This document shows, in pieces, positions 6,661 to 13,262 of a stretch of 13,262 bases of DNA (positions within the stretch are counted from its first letter, which is position 1; every line of letters begins with the position of its first letter). This DNA is from Bacteroidales bacterium UBA6346. Lineage in GTDB: Bacteria; Bacteroidota; Bacteroidia; Bacteroidales; UBA932. The DNA lies in contig DJSA01000007.1 of the NCBI GenBank assembly GCA_002438905.1, forward strand, positions 1 through 13,262, read 5' to 3'. The translations under genes were made by a program, and so were the position numbers. The notes under the pieces are model-generated. The model was given only the letters and a program-made list of their open reading frames with translations. It was not told where the DNA came from and searched no databases.

Positions 6661-8468
6661 TTAATCTCCACACTGTCAATGTAAAGCGTCTTTGCAGCGG
6701 CGACCTTTGCATACTGAATCTTGAAAATCAGAGTGACCTTCCAGCCCGAATAGTTAAAGTCAGCCAAAGGCACGGAGACTTTCGTCCACTCGCCGTCCCG
6801 GGACGCATACTTCTCAAGTCCGGTAATGCCGGCGTTGCCGTCCGACCACATCAGTTGGACATTAAGGTTTGCAAGTTCAAGGTCGGCTCCGGACTCTTCC
6901 TTCAGGCGGAAAGTCAGAGAATATCCGGCTTCGCGCTGTGCGGAAATATCAAACTTCCCCCAATTCGCGTGGTTAAACCTCATTGTCGCCCATGAACTGC
7001 ACTCTGGAACGGCCCATTTTATCAGGTTTTCCTCCACTGACACTCCGGTAGTCTTTCCTTCCTTTTCCAAGACGAGCGAGTTCCTGAGAGCCCCGTCAAA
7101 AAGTGTAAAGGACATGACGGGAGCAGGCTCGTATGCGCCGATTCTTATGTCACTGAAGCTGATGTCCTGGGCTGCGGAAAGCTCATTGTACTGAAATTTC
7201 AGGAGGGTAATCTCTTTCCAGAAGCCGTCCTCGGCACCGAAAGCGGAAAGCGGTATGGAAACTTTCGTCCACTCGCCGTCAACTACGGCATATTTCAAAA
7301 TTCCTACATTGTATTTAGCCTGGAAATTGGCGCTGAACTGCCCGTAGTTCACCGCTCCGAGCGAAGACTTGAATCTGAAGTTCAGGGCGTACCCGGCGTT
7401 GATTTGGGACGAAAGGTCAAGCTTCACTTTCCAGTTCGTGTCATGAATCTGCATCGCAGCCCAGTTCTTTGAATTGTCGAGTCTGAATGTAAGCAGCCCG
7501 TCCGAAACAGCAGGCGAGCCGGCACAGCCGTCAGTCGAATAGCCGAGACCGTTCCTCATCTGACCGTCGAAAATCACGACCTCATCGGCAGGGAGCTGCA
7601 CCGTGTAGGCCGTCGTGTTGTAGCTGCCGGGAGCGAAAGTGAGTTCCTGCACAGGCACAGTCTTTTCGTAGTCCTTTCCGCCGGCCGTTACTGTGAAAGT
7701 CACGTCTCCGGTGTAGGCGGAAAGAGGTGCGACGATGAAATAGAGAGGAAGCTCACCGCCTGCCGCGATGTCCCCGCCCGCGACGTTCAGCGTAATGGCG
7801 TTGGAGCCGCCCTCCTTGTATCTTGCGGCCGGAGAGGCGGAGAAGTCAATCTCATGAACGCCGCTGAGGTTGGTTCCCTCGGCGACCTTCATCCCGAACT
7901 TGGTGATCTTGCCTGCGGCTCCGCTGTTTTTCACGGTCACTTTCATAAGCGCATACAGGTGAGACATCTTCACTTGTGGAGTCTGCCCGAACGGGGCTTC
8001 AGCCGAGAACTGTCCGGCAAGAGCGTCATTGGCCTTCAGCGCGGCAGTCGGCGCGGAGCAGTCCAGAGCCTGAACCGACTTGAGTTCATGCGTGGTTCCG
8101 TCCGCCTTGTGGCGATAGGTCTGTCCCGGAGCATAGAGGACATTGAATGTGTGTGATCCCGCCGAGACGGAAGCGTCGGCACTGCCGAACGTCTTTGACG
8201 ACGGGTCGTACGTGAAATTCACGCCGTCCGCCCATTCCTTGTCTTCGGTCACGAGCGACAGCACGTCTCCCTTCTCCCACGAGAGGGTCCAGTCATCGTT
8301 CAGGACGGTTCTGGAGACCGCTCCCTGAGAAAGTTTTCCGACGGAAGCGCCGAGTTCAAAGGTGAATTTCTCCTTTTCGGCAGGAGTGTCTTCAACATTT
8401 TCCTTGTTGCAGGAAGCGAACGCGAGCATGAGCGCCGCGGCCGCAATAAGCGATAGATTCTTTTTCAT
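6657..8468 (-). CDS. Surface lipoprotein: fimbrillin-like domain plus two carbohydrate-binding-like modules (putative surface glycan-binding protein)
   Basis: A 603-residue predicted outer-membrane lipoprotein with lipobox FASC (C20) followed by an acidic/charged stretch. Residues about 35-293 resemble fimbrillin/Mfa-like proteins of Bacteroidota: SRTVLNDDWTLSWEKGD near the start, then MSHLYALMKVTV, an FIVAPL strand, and a TFAPGSYNTTAYTV ending. Two beta-sandwich modules follow, at about 296-445 and 452-603. Each opens with a VxFDG/LFDG-type strand and carries W-A-x-M-(Q/R)-(I/F), an aromatic-rich GYxLxFR strand, DGEWTKVS(I/V)PL and a closing short strand. They look like carbohydrate-binding modules of the galactose-binding-fold kind, though I cannot assign a CBM family. 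The second module is close to the C-terminal module of the neighbouring GH5 enzyme. The position between GH5 and GH3 in the PUL supports a surface glycan-binding role. No catalytic motif is visible. Confidence 0.82.
   Translation of the reverse strand: MKKNLSLIAAAALMLAFASCNKENVEDTPAEKEKFTFELGASVGKLSQGAVSRTVLNDDWTLSWEKGDVLSLVTEDKEWADGVNFTYDPSSKTFGSADASVSAGSHTFNVLYAPGQTYRHKADGTTHELKSVQALDCSAPTAALKANDALAGQFSAEAPFGQTPQVKMSHLYALMKVTVKNSGAAGKITKFGMKVAEGTNLSGVHEIDFSASPAARYKEGGSNAITLNVAGGDIAAGGELPLYFIVAPLSAYTGDVTFTVTAGGKDYEKTVPVQELTFAPGSYNTTAYTVQLPADEVVIFDGQMRNGLGYSTDGCAGSPAVSDGLLTFRLDNSKNWAAMQIHDTNWKVKLDLSSQINAGYALNFRFKSSLGAVNYGQFSANFQAKYNVGILKYAVVDGEWTKVSIPLSAFGAEDGFWKEITLLKFQYNELSAAQDISFSDIRIGAYEPAPVMSFTLFDGALRNSLVLEKEGKTTGVSVEENLIKWAVPECSSWATMRFNHANWGKFDISAQREAGYSLTFRLKEESGADLELANLNVQLMWSDGNAGITGLEKYASRDGEWTKVSVPLADFNYSGWKVTLIFKIQYAKVAAAKTLYIDSVEIK
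6660..7115 (-). repeat. Carbohydrate-binding-like module, copy in the fimbrillin-like lipoprotein
   Basis: This is the C-terminal module (residues 452-603) of the fimbrillin-like lipoprotein. It aligns almost without gaps to 8650-9105, the last module of the GH5 enzyme. By hand count about 84 of roughly 148 residues are identical, including LFDG, LEKEG, GEWT and IFKIQY. A more distant relative precedes it in the same protein (7134-7583). Confidence 0.8.
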
Positions 8469-8488
8469 TGTATCAGTGTTTTTACGGG

Positions 8489-8629
8489 TTATTCATTTTC
8501 GAACCAGTCATGCGTTCCGCTGGTCCAGGCCTCAGGCTGCGCGGAGTCCACGGACGCGGCGAAGCCGCTCTCGGAGCGAACGAGGCTTTCCTCGAACAGA
8601 GGTGTCAGATAAGTCTTTTTCATAGTCAT
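8489..8629 (-). CDS. Small ORF of 46 residues between GH5 and the binding lipoprotein
   Basis: This ORF fills a gap that would otherwise be 160 bp in a tightly packed operon. The ATG at 8629-8627 overlaps the GH5 stop by one base (TGATG). A second in-frame ATG at 8623-8621 gives 44 residues starting MKKTYLTPLFEESLV. It ends at TAA 8489-8491, 20 bp before the next gene. The middle reads SGFAASVDSA and the C-terminus is aromatic and acidic (WTSGTHDWFENE); overall it has about eight acidic and three basic residues. There is no hydrophobic signal peptide. Short proteins beginning MKK-x-Y-x-x-P occur beside fimbrillin-like and PUL genes in Bacteroidales, as far as I recall; their function is unknown. 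The in-operon placement and stop/start coupling make translation plausible. I do not assign a function. Confidence 0.62.
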   Translation of the reverse strand: MTMKKTYLTPLFEESLVRSESGFAASVDSAQPEAWTSGTHDWFENE

Positions 8630-10869
8630 CATTCATTAACTTTTTCATCATTTTTCACAATCACGCCGTCTATCCAAAGTTTCTTCGGAGTCAGCGCCTT
8701 AGTGTACTGAATCTTGAAAATCTGCACGCTCTTCCAGCCGTCATATCCGAAGTCGGCCATAGGCACGGAAATCAGCGTCCATTCGCCGTCCGTAGCGGAG
8801 TACTTTCCGAGTCCGGTGACGTCACAGTTGCCGCCCTTGCCCATAAAGCTGAGGTTGAGATTCTCAAGTTCAAGAGAGGAAGAATCTTCGCCCTTCATTC
8901 TGAACGTCACGGAATATCCGGATTCTGCCTGTGACGACAGGTCATAGACGCTCCAGCTCGCGTTGTTGAACCGCATCGACGCCCATGAGCCGCACTGGGG
9001 CACAGTCCATTCTATGAGTCCGTCGTCAGTGCTCAGCCTTTCCGTATTTCCCTCTTTTTCAAGGGACAGGGAATTCTGGAGTCCGCCGTCAAAGAGGACG
9101 AATTTTCCCGGCTTCACGGGGCCGACAGGACCAGGACTCGGATCCTCGTCTATGGTGTCATACTTTATGATTATGTCATCGACGTCGATTCTCTTTCCGA
9201 CGAGGGCCGAGTTACCTTCGACGGCGAACTGCAGGACATTGAAATGCGCCCAATCGCACGGCTCGTCAGTCGGAGCATGCCATCCGTCGGAATCCATGGC
9301 GCCGAGAGCCGAAAAGCGGGAAAGCGGAATCTTCATATAGTGCCACTTCCCGTCGGAGGGGAAGGTCGCCTTGATCTTCACCTCGTCGCTGAGTTCGTTG
9401 CCTATCCATGCGCCGAAACGCCATGGAATCCTGTCGCCCTGAGGGTTGTAGGTCACGGCTCTCACCAAAAGTTTGTCAACCGGCTCTGACGAGCGGATTG
9501 CAAAGGTGAGGGAATAGTCGGCGGAGGCCTGTCTGGAAATGTCGAGCGGAGGCCATGCCACTGCCTCAAGGGCACTCCATGCGTTCTTTCCGACGGTCCA
9601 GGAAATGCATTCAGTGCCAGAGTACGGGCTGTCCGCGGATTTCCAGTCGGAATCCCCTTCCGGGCCGCAGGCATTGCAGAACGGCGCGAGGGCGTCATCA
9701 TAGACGGTGATGTCAACCGGTTTGTCGGAATTGTACCAGTCCGGAACGGTGAAGCCCAAGGCCGCGAGCAGGTCGGTGTCGAGATTCTGCTCGAAGAAAT
9801 AGCTCGCGTCCTTCCGGAATATGCTGAAGTCATTGCGGTAGCTCCACCAGGTCCATCCGATATTGCTTGCGTCCAGTGCATCTCTGGTCGCCTTCGCCCA
9901 GGTCGCCCTGTCCGCAGGCTCGGCGAAGCCGTTCAGCACTCCCCACTCCCCGCAGAACACGGGAACTCCCCTTTCCTCAGCGAATGCGCCGGCCGTGGAG
10001 GAAATTTTCTGAGAGATGTAGGCGGCCGTGCCCCTCGAAGCGTAGTCATTGTAGTCGTCAATGACCACGTTGTAGGTCACGGTGTTCGGCAGGGCCGGCA
10101 TCCTGTCCGCATCGTACGGGAACGGAACCGGCTTCTCGAAGTCCGTCATTCCTGCCTCCCAGGACGCGCCCTGATGGGTGAAGAGATGCGGTCCATAGTA
10201 ATGGAAGGTGTAAATCAGGTTTCTGTCCTCATAGACAGGTATCTTCCGGAGATTGTCAATACTGCAGCCTACACCGGTGACAATTATGGAGTGCCTTGTG
10301 TCAATCCGGCGTATCGCGCCGATGAGCTCTGTCTGGATGTCATACCAATGAGACTTGATGAAGTCGCCTCCAGGCTCGTTGAAGAGTTCGTATATGACCT
10401 TGTCGGACCGGTCCTTGTAGCGCTCGGCAAGCTGGGTGAAGACCTTTTCCATAATCACCGGACCGGAAAGGCTCGGAAAATCCTCCGACAGCCAGGCGTG
10501 GTTGTCAATGATGATGTACATTCCGTTGCCTTCGGCCATATCTACGGCATAGTCAAGGACATCGAGGACATGAGAGTCAATCTTGTAGTCGGGAGCGGAC
10601 CCGACAAAATAGTTGAATCTCACGGGAACACGCACGACGTCAATCCCGAGCGAGCGGAGGTTAGCAAATTCCCGGGCCGTGTAGGTGATCCGGTTCACTT
10701 CGGACGGAGACTTGCCCATAAACCAGTCGCCGAGATTGACGCCCCTGGTGAACGGGCATTTTGTCAGCACGACTTCGGAAACGGGAGCCTTATGCTCCTG
10801 TTTTGAGGACTTGTCACAGGAACAGACAAGCAGAACAGCTGCAAGAGCTGCGATAAACATCGGTTTCAT
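8629..10869 (-). CDS. GH5 endo-glycanase lipoprotein with two C-terminal carbohydrate-binding-like modules
   Basis: A 746-residue lipoprotein, probably on the cell surface; the likely lipidated Cys is C18 in VCSC-DK. Residues about 38-375 are a GH5 (clan A) barrel: RGVNLGDWF opens it, then R80 in VVRVPV, DNHAW (122-126), the acid/base E165 in ELFNEPGG, H223 and Y224 in TFHYYG, the nucleophile E308 in VFCGEWGV, and W341 in GWTWWSY. These are the conserved GH5 positions, so the enzyme should be active as a retaining beta-glycanase. Residues about 385-570 form a first beta-sandwich module, 571-588 a Pro/Gly/Asp linker, and 589-740 a second module very similar to the one at the end of the fimbrillin-like lipoprotein. 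The subfamily, and so glucan versus mannan or another substrate, cannot be set by eye. It starts 7 bp after the SusE/F-like gene. As the only likely endo-acting enzyme in view, it probably makes the oligomers that SusC/SusD import. Confidence 0.9.
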   Translation of the reverse strand: MKPMFIAALAAVLLVCSCDKSSKQEHKAPVSEVVLTKCPFTRGVNLGDWFMGKSPSEVNRITYTAREFANLRSLGIDVVRVPVRFNYFVGSAPDYKIDSHVLDVLDYAVDMAEGNGMYIIIDNHAWLSEDFPSLSGPVIMEKVFTQLAERYKDRSDKVIYELFNEPGGDFIKSHWYDIQTELIGAIRRIDTRHSIIVTGVGCSIDNLRKIPVYEDRNLIYTFHYYGPHLFTHQGASWEAGMTDFEKPVPFPYDADRMPALPNTVTYNVVIDDYNDYASRGTAAYISQKISSTAGAFAEERGVPVFCGEWGVLNGFAEPADRATWAKATRDALDASNIGWTWWSYRNDFSIFRKDASYFFEQNLDTDLLAALGFTVPDWYNSDKPVDITVYDDALAPFCNACGPEGDSDWKSADSPYSGTECISWTVGKNAWSALEAVAWPPLDISRQASADYSLTFAIRSSEPVDKLLVRAVTYNPQGDRIPWRFGAWIGNELSDEVKIKATFPSDGKWHYMKIPLSRFSALGAMDSDGWHAPTDEPCDWAHFNVLQFAVEGNSALVGKRIDVDDIIIKYDTIDEDPSPGPVGPVKPGKFVLFDGGLQNSLSLEKEGNTERLSTDDGLIEWTVPQCGSWASMRFNNASWSVYDLSSQAESGYSVTFRMKGEDSSSLELENLNLSFMGKGGNCDVTGLGKYSATDGEWTLISVPMADFGYDGWKSVQIFKIQYTKALTPKKLWIDGVIVKNDEKVNE
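8650..9105 (-). repeat. Carbohydrate-binding-like module, copy in the GH5 enzyme
   Basis: This encodes residues 589-740 of the GH5 lipoprotein and is the partner of the copy at 6660-7115. Differences are spread along the module and almost all are substitutions rather than gaps. This fits an old duplication within the operon, or shared recruitment, followed by divergence under the same binding constraint. Confidence 0.8.
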
Positions 10870-10876
10870 ACAGTTA

Positions 10877-11362
10877 TCAGTTCAACGGTTCAACTTTTAT
10901 CGTGCAGGTGTACAGGTTGAATGTCAGCCGGTACTCCCCGCCTTTCTGAAGGTGCCAGAAGCGGTCCTGCTCCACGCCGTCGACAAAGTCCGGCGAGACC
11001 TTGAACGCCGTCTCGGCAAGACCGGCCGGGGGAATTTCCGAAACGGCCTCATCGCTTGCAGGAGGGCGGAGGAACGACTGGCTCCATGTTCCCGGAGTTG
11101 TGCCGGCCTTGAACCATCCGCCCTCAAGATGTCCCTCGTATGTGAATATGAACGCATTGTCCGGCGACGGAGTCAGCTCATAGCAGCTCTTCGGGTTGTT
11201 CCAGTCAAAGCCCGGGAACGGGCCGCCGAAACCATACAGTGCGGATGTCCTTATCGGCAGCTGCTCGGTGATTATTACCAGCTGCTTCTTTCCCTCGCAT
11301 CCGGAAAGCGCGAGGCAGGCCAGTGACAGGGCCAAAGCGACGATTTTATGTATTCCTTTCAT
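10877..11362 (-). CDS. Small SusE/SusF-like outer-membrane lipoprotein
   Basis: A 161-residue protein with a lipoprotein signal (LALSGC, C22). The mature part looks like a single SusE/F-type starch-binding-fold domain: LYGFGGPFPGFDWNN (about 42-56) matches the opening of such domains, followed by FIFTYEGHLEGGWFKA, FWHLQKGGEYRLTFNL and TCTIKVE at the end. In the Sus system these domains sit on the cell surface and hold glycan for import. SusE and SusF usually have two or three domains, so this is a minimal version. I chose the ATG at 11362-11360 because the longer reading begins at TTG (11368) and adds only two residues ahead of a normal MKGIHK signal start. It lies 14 bp after susD and 7 bp before the GH5 gene. 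The domain call rests on pattern, not a profile match. Confidence 0.75.
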   Translation of the reverse strand: MKGIHKIVALALSLACLALSGCEGKKQLVIITEQLPIRTSALYGFGGPFPGFDWNNPKSCYELTPSPDNAFIFTYEGHLEGGWFKAGTTPGTWSQSFLRPPASDEAVSEIPPAGLAETAFKVSPDFVDGVEQDRFWHLQKGGEYRLTFNLYTCTIKVEPLN

Positions 11363-11376
11363 CTTCAATGTATTAT

Positions 11377-13152
11377 TTATTTGTTATATCCGGGGTTCTG
11401 CTCAAGGTTGGGATTCGCGCTCAGAACCTGACGCGCCAGAGGGAATATTATCGTGTGGTCGTCCGAATCCGGATTCTTGTCCCACCAAGTAGCAGTCGTG
11501 AACTTGCCGAAGCGTATCAGGTCAATCCTGCGGCGCCCCTCTCCGAAGAACTCGCGTCCCCACTCGTCGAGCATTTCATCAAGGTTCAGTTCGACATTTC
11601 CCTCGGGTCTGTAGAGGATGTTCTTGAGCTGCTCTTCAGTCGCCGCCTTGTAGTTGCGCCTGCGCACGCCGTTAAGGAGCTTGCCGGCCTCCTCCGTCTC
11701 TCCCCTGCGGACGAGGCATTCGGCGAGGGAATAGATTACCTCCGGAAGGCGGAACTCAGTGTAGTCCGCCTCCAGCTGCCCCTCATCATTGTCGCTGTAG
11801 AACGGATATTTGACGAAATAGTAGCACGAGTTGTGGTCGCCCGCCTGATGGTTGCTGACGCCTCCCGGCCATTCGTCCGGGCCGAGGACAGCCCCATTCT
11901 TCACGAATTTCCCGACAGCGTCGTGAAGGCACATATCCGCGCCCCCGCTGCCCTTGACCCTCTTGGTGACACCGTTCTCCGTGTATTCAAGGTAGCCGTA
12001 GAGGAACATTCCCTCACGGGTGCTGTTTCCGAGATTGCGGTATTTCTTCATCCTTTCGTCCAGAATCTGTCCCTTGCGCTCGTCTCCGGAGTACTTTCTG
12101 AATTTCTGCACCGGCGAGCCGAGGTCGAACTCGTAGGGGTTGCCGTCAAGGTCATAACTCGGGGCTACGGAAAGCTTCGGCATATGGCTGCCGCTCTGTT
12201 CGCGGGCCTTGCATTTGAGGTCATTGAAATAGTAGTCGGAGCCGAGCGGCGCCGCCCACCAGAGATTCCAAGAAGAATACTGGTGGAAGGAATATGCCTT
12301 TGACCCCGGATAGGCGAAGATGACCTCGGGCGAAGTCTCGTTGTTCCAGTCGAATGCCGAGTCCCAGCGGTCAGCCACGGAGTAGGAGCCGTATTTCCCG
12401 GAGATTATCTCCCTGGCCCATTTCTCGCATTCGTCGAAACGGCTTTCCCCGATATAGACCTCGGCATTAAGATAGAGCCTGACCAGCATGGTGGCCGCGG
12501 CGGCCTTGGTCAGCTGTCCCTGCATTTCCATGTTTCCGCCGGTGCCCTGCTTCACGGGAAGTCCCGCTATGCAGTCCTTGAGTTCCGACTCTATGAACTC
12601 GAAGGTCGTCCGTGGAGAAACCTGTTTCTTGGGATTCAGCGACTGATCATGATAGTGAGTGACCATCAGCAGGTTGCGGAACAGGTCAAAGAGATTGAGG
12701 TAGTATTTTGCCCGGAGGGCGCGGTTCTGTGTGGAGAAGCTGTCCCATTCCTCCTGCGAGAAGCCGAACTGAGTCCGGTCAAGGCGCTGAAGTTCCTCGA
12801 TGACGAAGTTGCACTGGCCTATGCCCTGATAAGGCAGCGTCCATGACGACGACTCCACCGTCTCGACATTGTACTCGTGAGCGGCGGTCCTTCTGTACTT
12901 TCCGCCGTCATCAAACCATGTGTCGTGCGTGACGACGACAATCTGATCCGCAGTCTGCTCGTTGACTCCCCAGTTCCATCCTGTAAAATAGGCATGCTCG
13001 AACGGTCTGAACACCATTCTTATCACGTCCTTTCTGGAGTTGTAGTAGTTTTCTCTGGCCACCGTCGAATAGATGTTCTCGTCCAGGTTCGTGCAGGAGA
13101 CGAACGCGGACAGAGAGAGAGCCAGAAGGGAAATATATCCTTTAAGTTTCAT
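11377..13152 (-). CDS. susD: SusD/RagB-family outer-membrane glycan-binding lipoprotein
   Basis: A 591-residue SusD homologue. The signal ends SAFVSC (C20), followed by the usual TNLDE. Family marks seen: a TPR-like helix containing NRALRAKYYLNLFDLF (143-158), a second set around LTKAAAATMLVRLYLNAE (214-231), a third near FRLPEVIYSLAECLVRRGETEEAGKLLN (467-494), the EWGREFFGEGRRRIDLIRFGKF block (530-551), and the C-terminal NPNLEQNPGY. SusD proteins form a lid on the SusC transporter and bind the incoming oligosaccharide. The middle region is rich in Trp and Tyr (for example SSWNLWWAAPL, 293-303), possible sugar-stacking residues. It starts 24 bp after the susC stop, the standard arrangement. 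The symbol is the family name; the ligand is not predictable by eye and this need not be starch. Confidence 0.95.
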   Translation of the reverse strand: MKLKGYISLLALSLSAFVSCTNLDENIYSTVARENYYNSRKDVIRMVFRPFEHAYFTGWNWGVNEQTADQIVVVTHDTWFDDGGKYRRTAAHEYNVETVESSSWTLPYQGIGQCNFVIEELQRLDRTQFGFSQEEWDSFSTQNRALRAKYYLNLFDLFRNLLMVTHYHDQSLNPKKQVSPRTTFEFIESELKDCIAGLPVKQGTGGNMEMQGQLTKAAAATMLVRLYLNAEVYIGESRFDECEKWAREIISGKYGSYSVADRWDSAFDWNNETSPEVIFAYPGSKAYSFHQYSSWNLWWAAPLGSDYYFNDLKCKAREQSGSHMPKLSVAPSYDLDGNPYEFDLGSPVQKFRKYSGDERKGQILDERMKKYRNLGNSTREGMFLYGYLEYTENGVTKRVKGSGGADMCLHDAVGKFVKNGAVLGPDEWPGGVSNHQAGDHNSCYYFVKYPFYSDNDEGQLEADYTEFRLPEVIYSLAECLVRRGETEEAGKLLNGVRRRNYKAATEEQLKNILYRPEGNVELNLDEMLDEWGREFFGEGRRRIDLIRFGKFTTATWWDKNPDSDDHTIIFPLARQVLSANPNLEQNPGYNK

Positions 13153-13176
13153 TTTCAGTTTTGTTTATGTTGATTA

Positions 13177-13262
13177 TCAGAAACCGAGCTGTACGCCGAG
13201 TATGAACTGGCGGCTGGACGGGTAGTACTGCCCGCTCCCTTTCGCGCCCGGGGTGAGACCGT
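13177..13262 (-). CDS. susC: SusC/RagA-family TonB-dependent transporter, C-terminal end only
   Basis: Only the last 28 or so codons are in the window, ending in TGA at 13177-13179. The translated tail reads LTPGAKGSGQYYPSSRQ followed by FILGVQLGF. The YPSSRQFILG pattern and the terminal Phe are the usual last beta-strand of SusC-type outer-membrane barrels. The position directly before susD, 24 bp away, confirms it. The protein imports oligosaccharides with TonB energy. The rest of the gene, and probably the operon promoter, lie to the right of the window. Confidence 0.93.
   Translation of the reverse strand, partial: GLTPGAKGSGQYYPSSRQFILGVQLGF

Noticed and set aside
11363..11368. TTG start two codons upstream for the SusE/F-like gene
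   Set aside because: The ATG at 11362-11360 gives a standard signal peptide, and nothing favours the rare start.
1..13262. tRNA, rRNA, CRISPR array, insertion sequence or phage genes
   Set aside because: I saw no cloverleaf, spaced repeat array, transposase motif or terminal inverted repeat.

Overview
This window is mostly one polysaccharide utilization locus (PUL) of a Bacteroidota bacterium, very probably a Bacteroidales member with fairly GC-rich DNA. The grounds are an adjacent SusC/SusD pair, several type II lipoprotein signals, a SusE/F-like protein, a fimbrillin-like domain and a SusB-type GH97 enzyme. I cannot fix the genus from the sequence.

Layout. Bases 1-582 (+) hold the 3' end of a DUF1703-type AAA/PD-(D/E)XK nuclease gene that starts outside the window. 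Bases 583-904 are mostly non-coding, with a doubtful 38-residue ORF at 775-891. Everything from 905 to the right edge is on the minus strand and is read from right to left: the end of susC (13177-13262), susD, a small SusE/F-like lipoprotein, a GH5 lipoprotein with two carbohydrate-binding-like modules, a 46-residue ORF, a fimbrillin-like lipoprotein with two such modules, a GH3 beta-glycosidase, and a 1143-residue GH97-GH37 fusion. Gaps run from a 4-bp overlap to 35 bp, so this looks like one transcriptional unit whose promoter lies outside the window. No sensor or regulator gene is visible.

How the parts probably work together (inference from families). The GH5 enzyme cuts a glycan at the cell surface. 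The SusD, SusE/F-like and two-module lipoproteins hold it there, and SusC imports the oligomers. GH3 and GH97-GH37 then take them down to monosaccharides in the periplasm. The enzyme set mixes beta-acting (GH5, GH3) and alpha-acting (GH97, GH37) families. This suggests a glycan with both linkage types, or a mixed diet such as fungal material with beta-glucan, alpha-glucan and trehalose.

Most notable points: the GH97-GH37 fusion, whose GH37 half keeps the catalytic residues but has lost several residues typical of trehalose binding; the 46-residue ORF; the nearly ungapped module shared by GH5 and the neighbouring binding protein; and a relay of two five-residue mini-ORFs in the spacer between GH3 and GH97-GH37.
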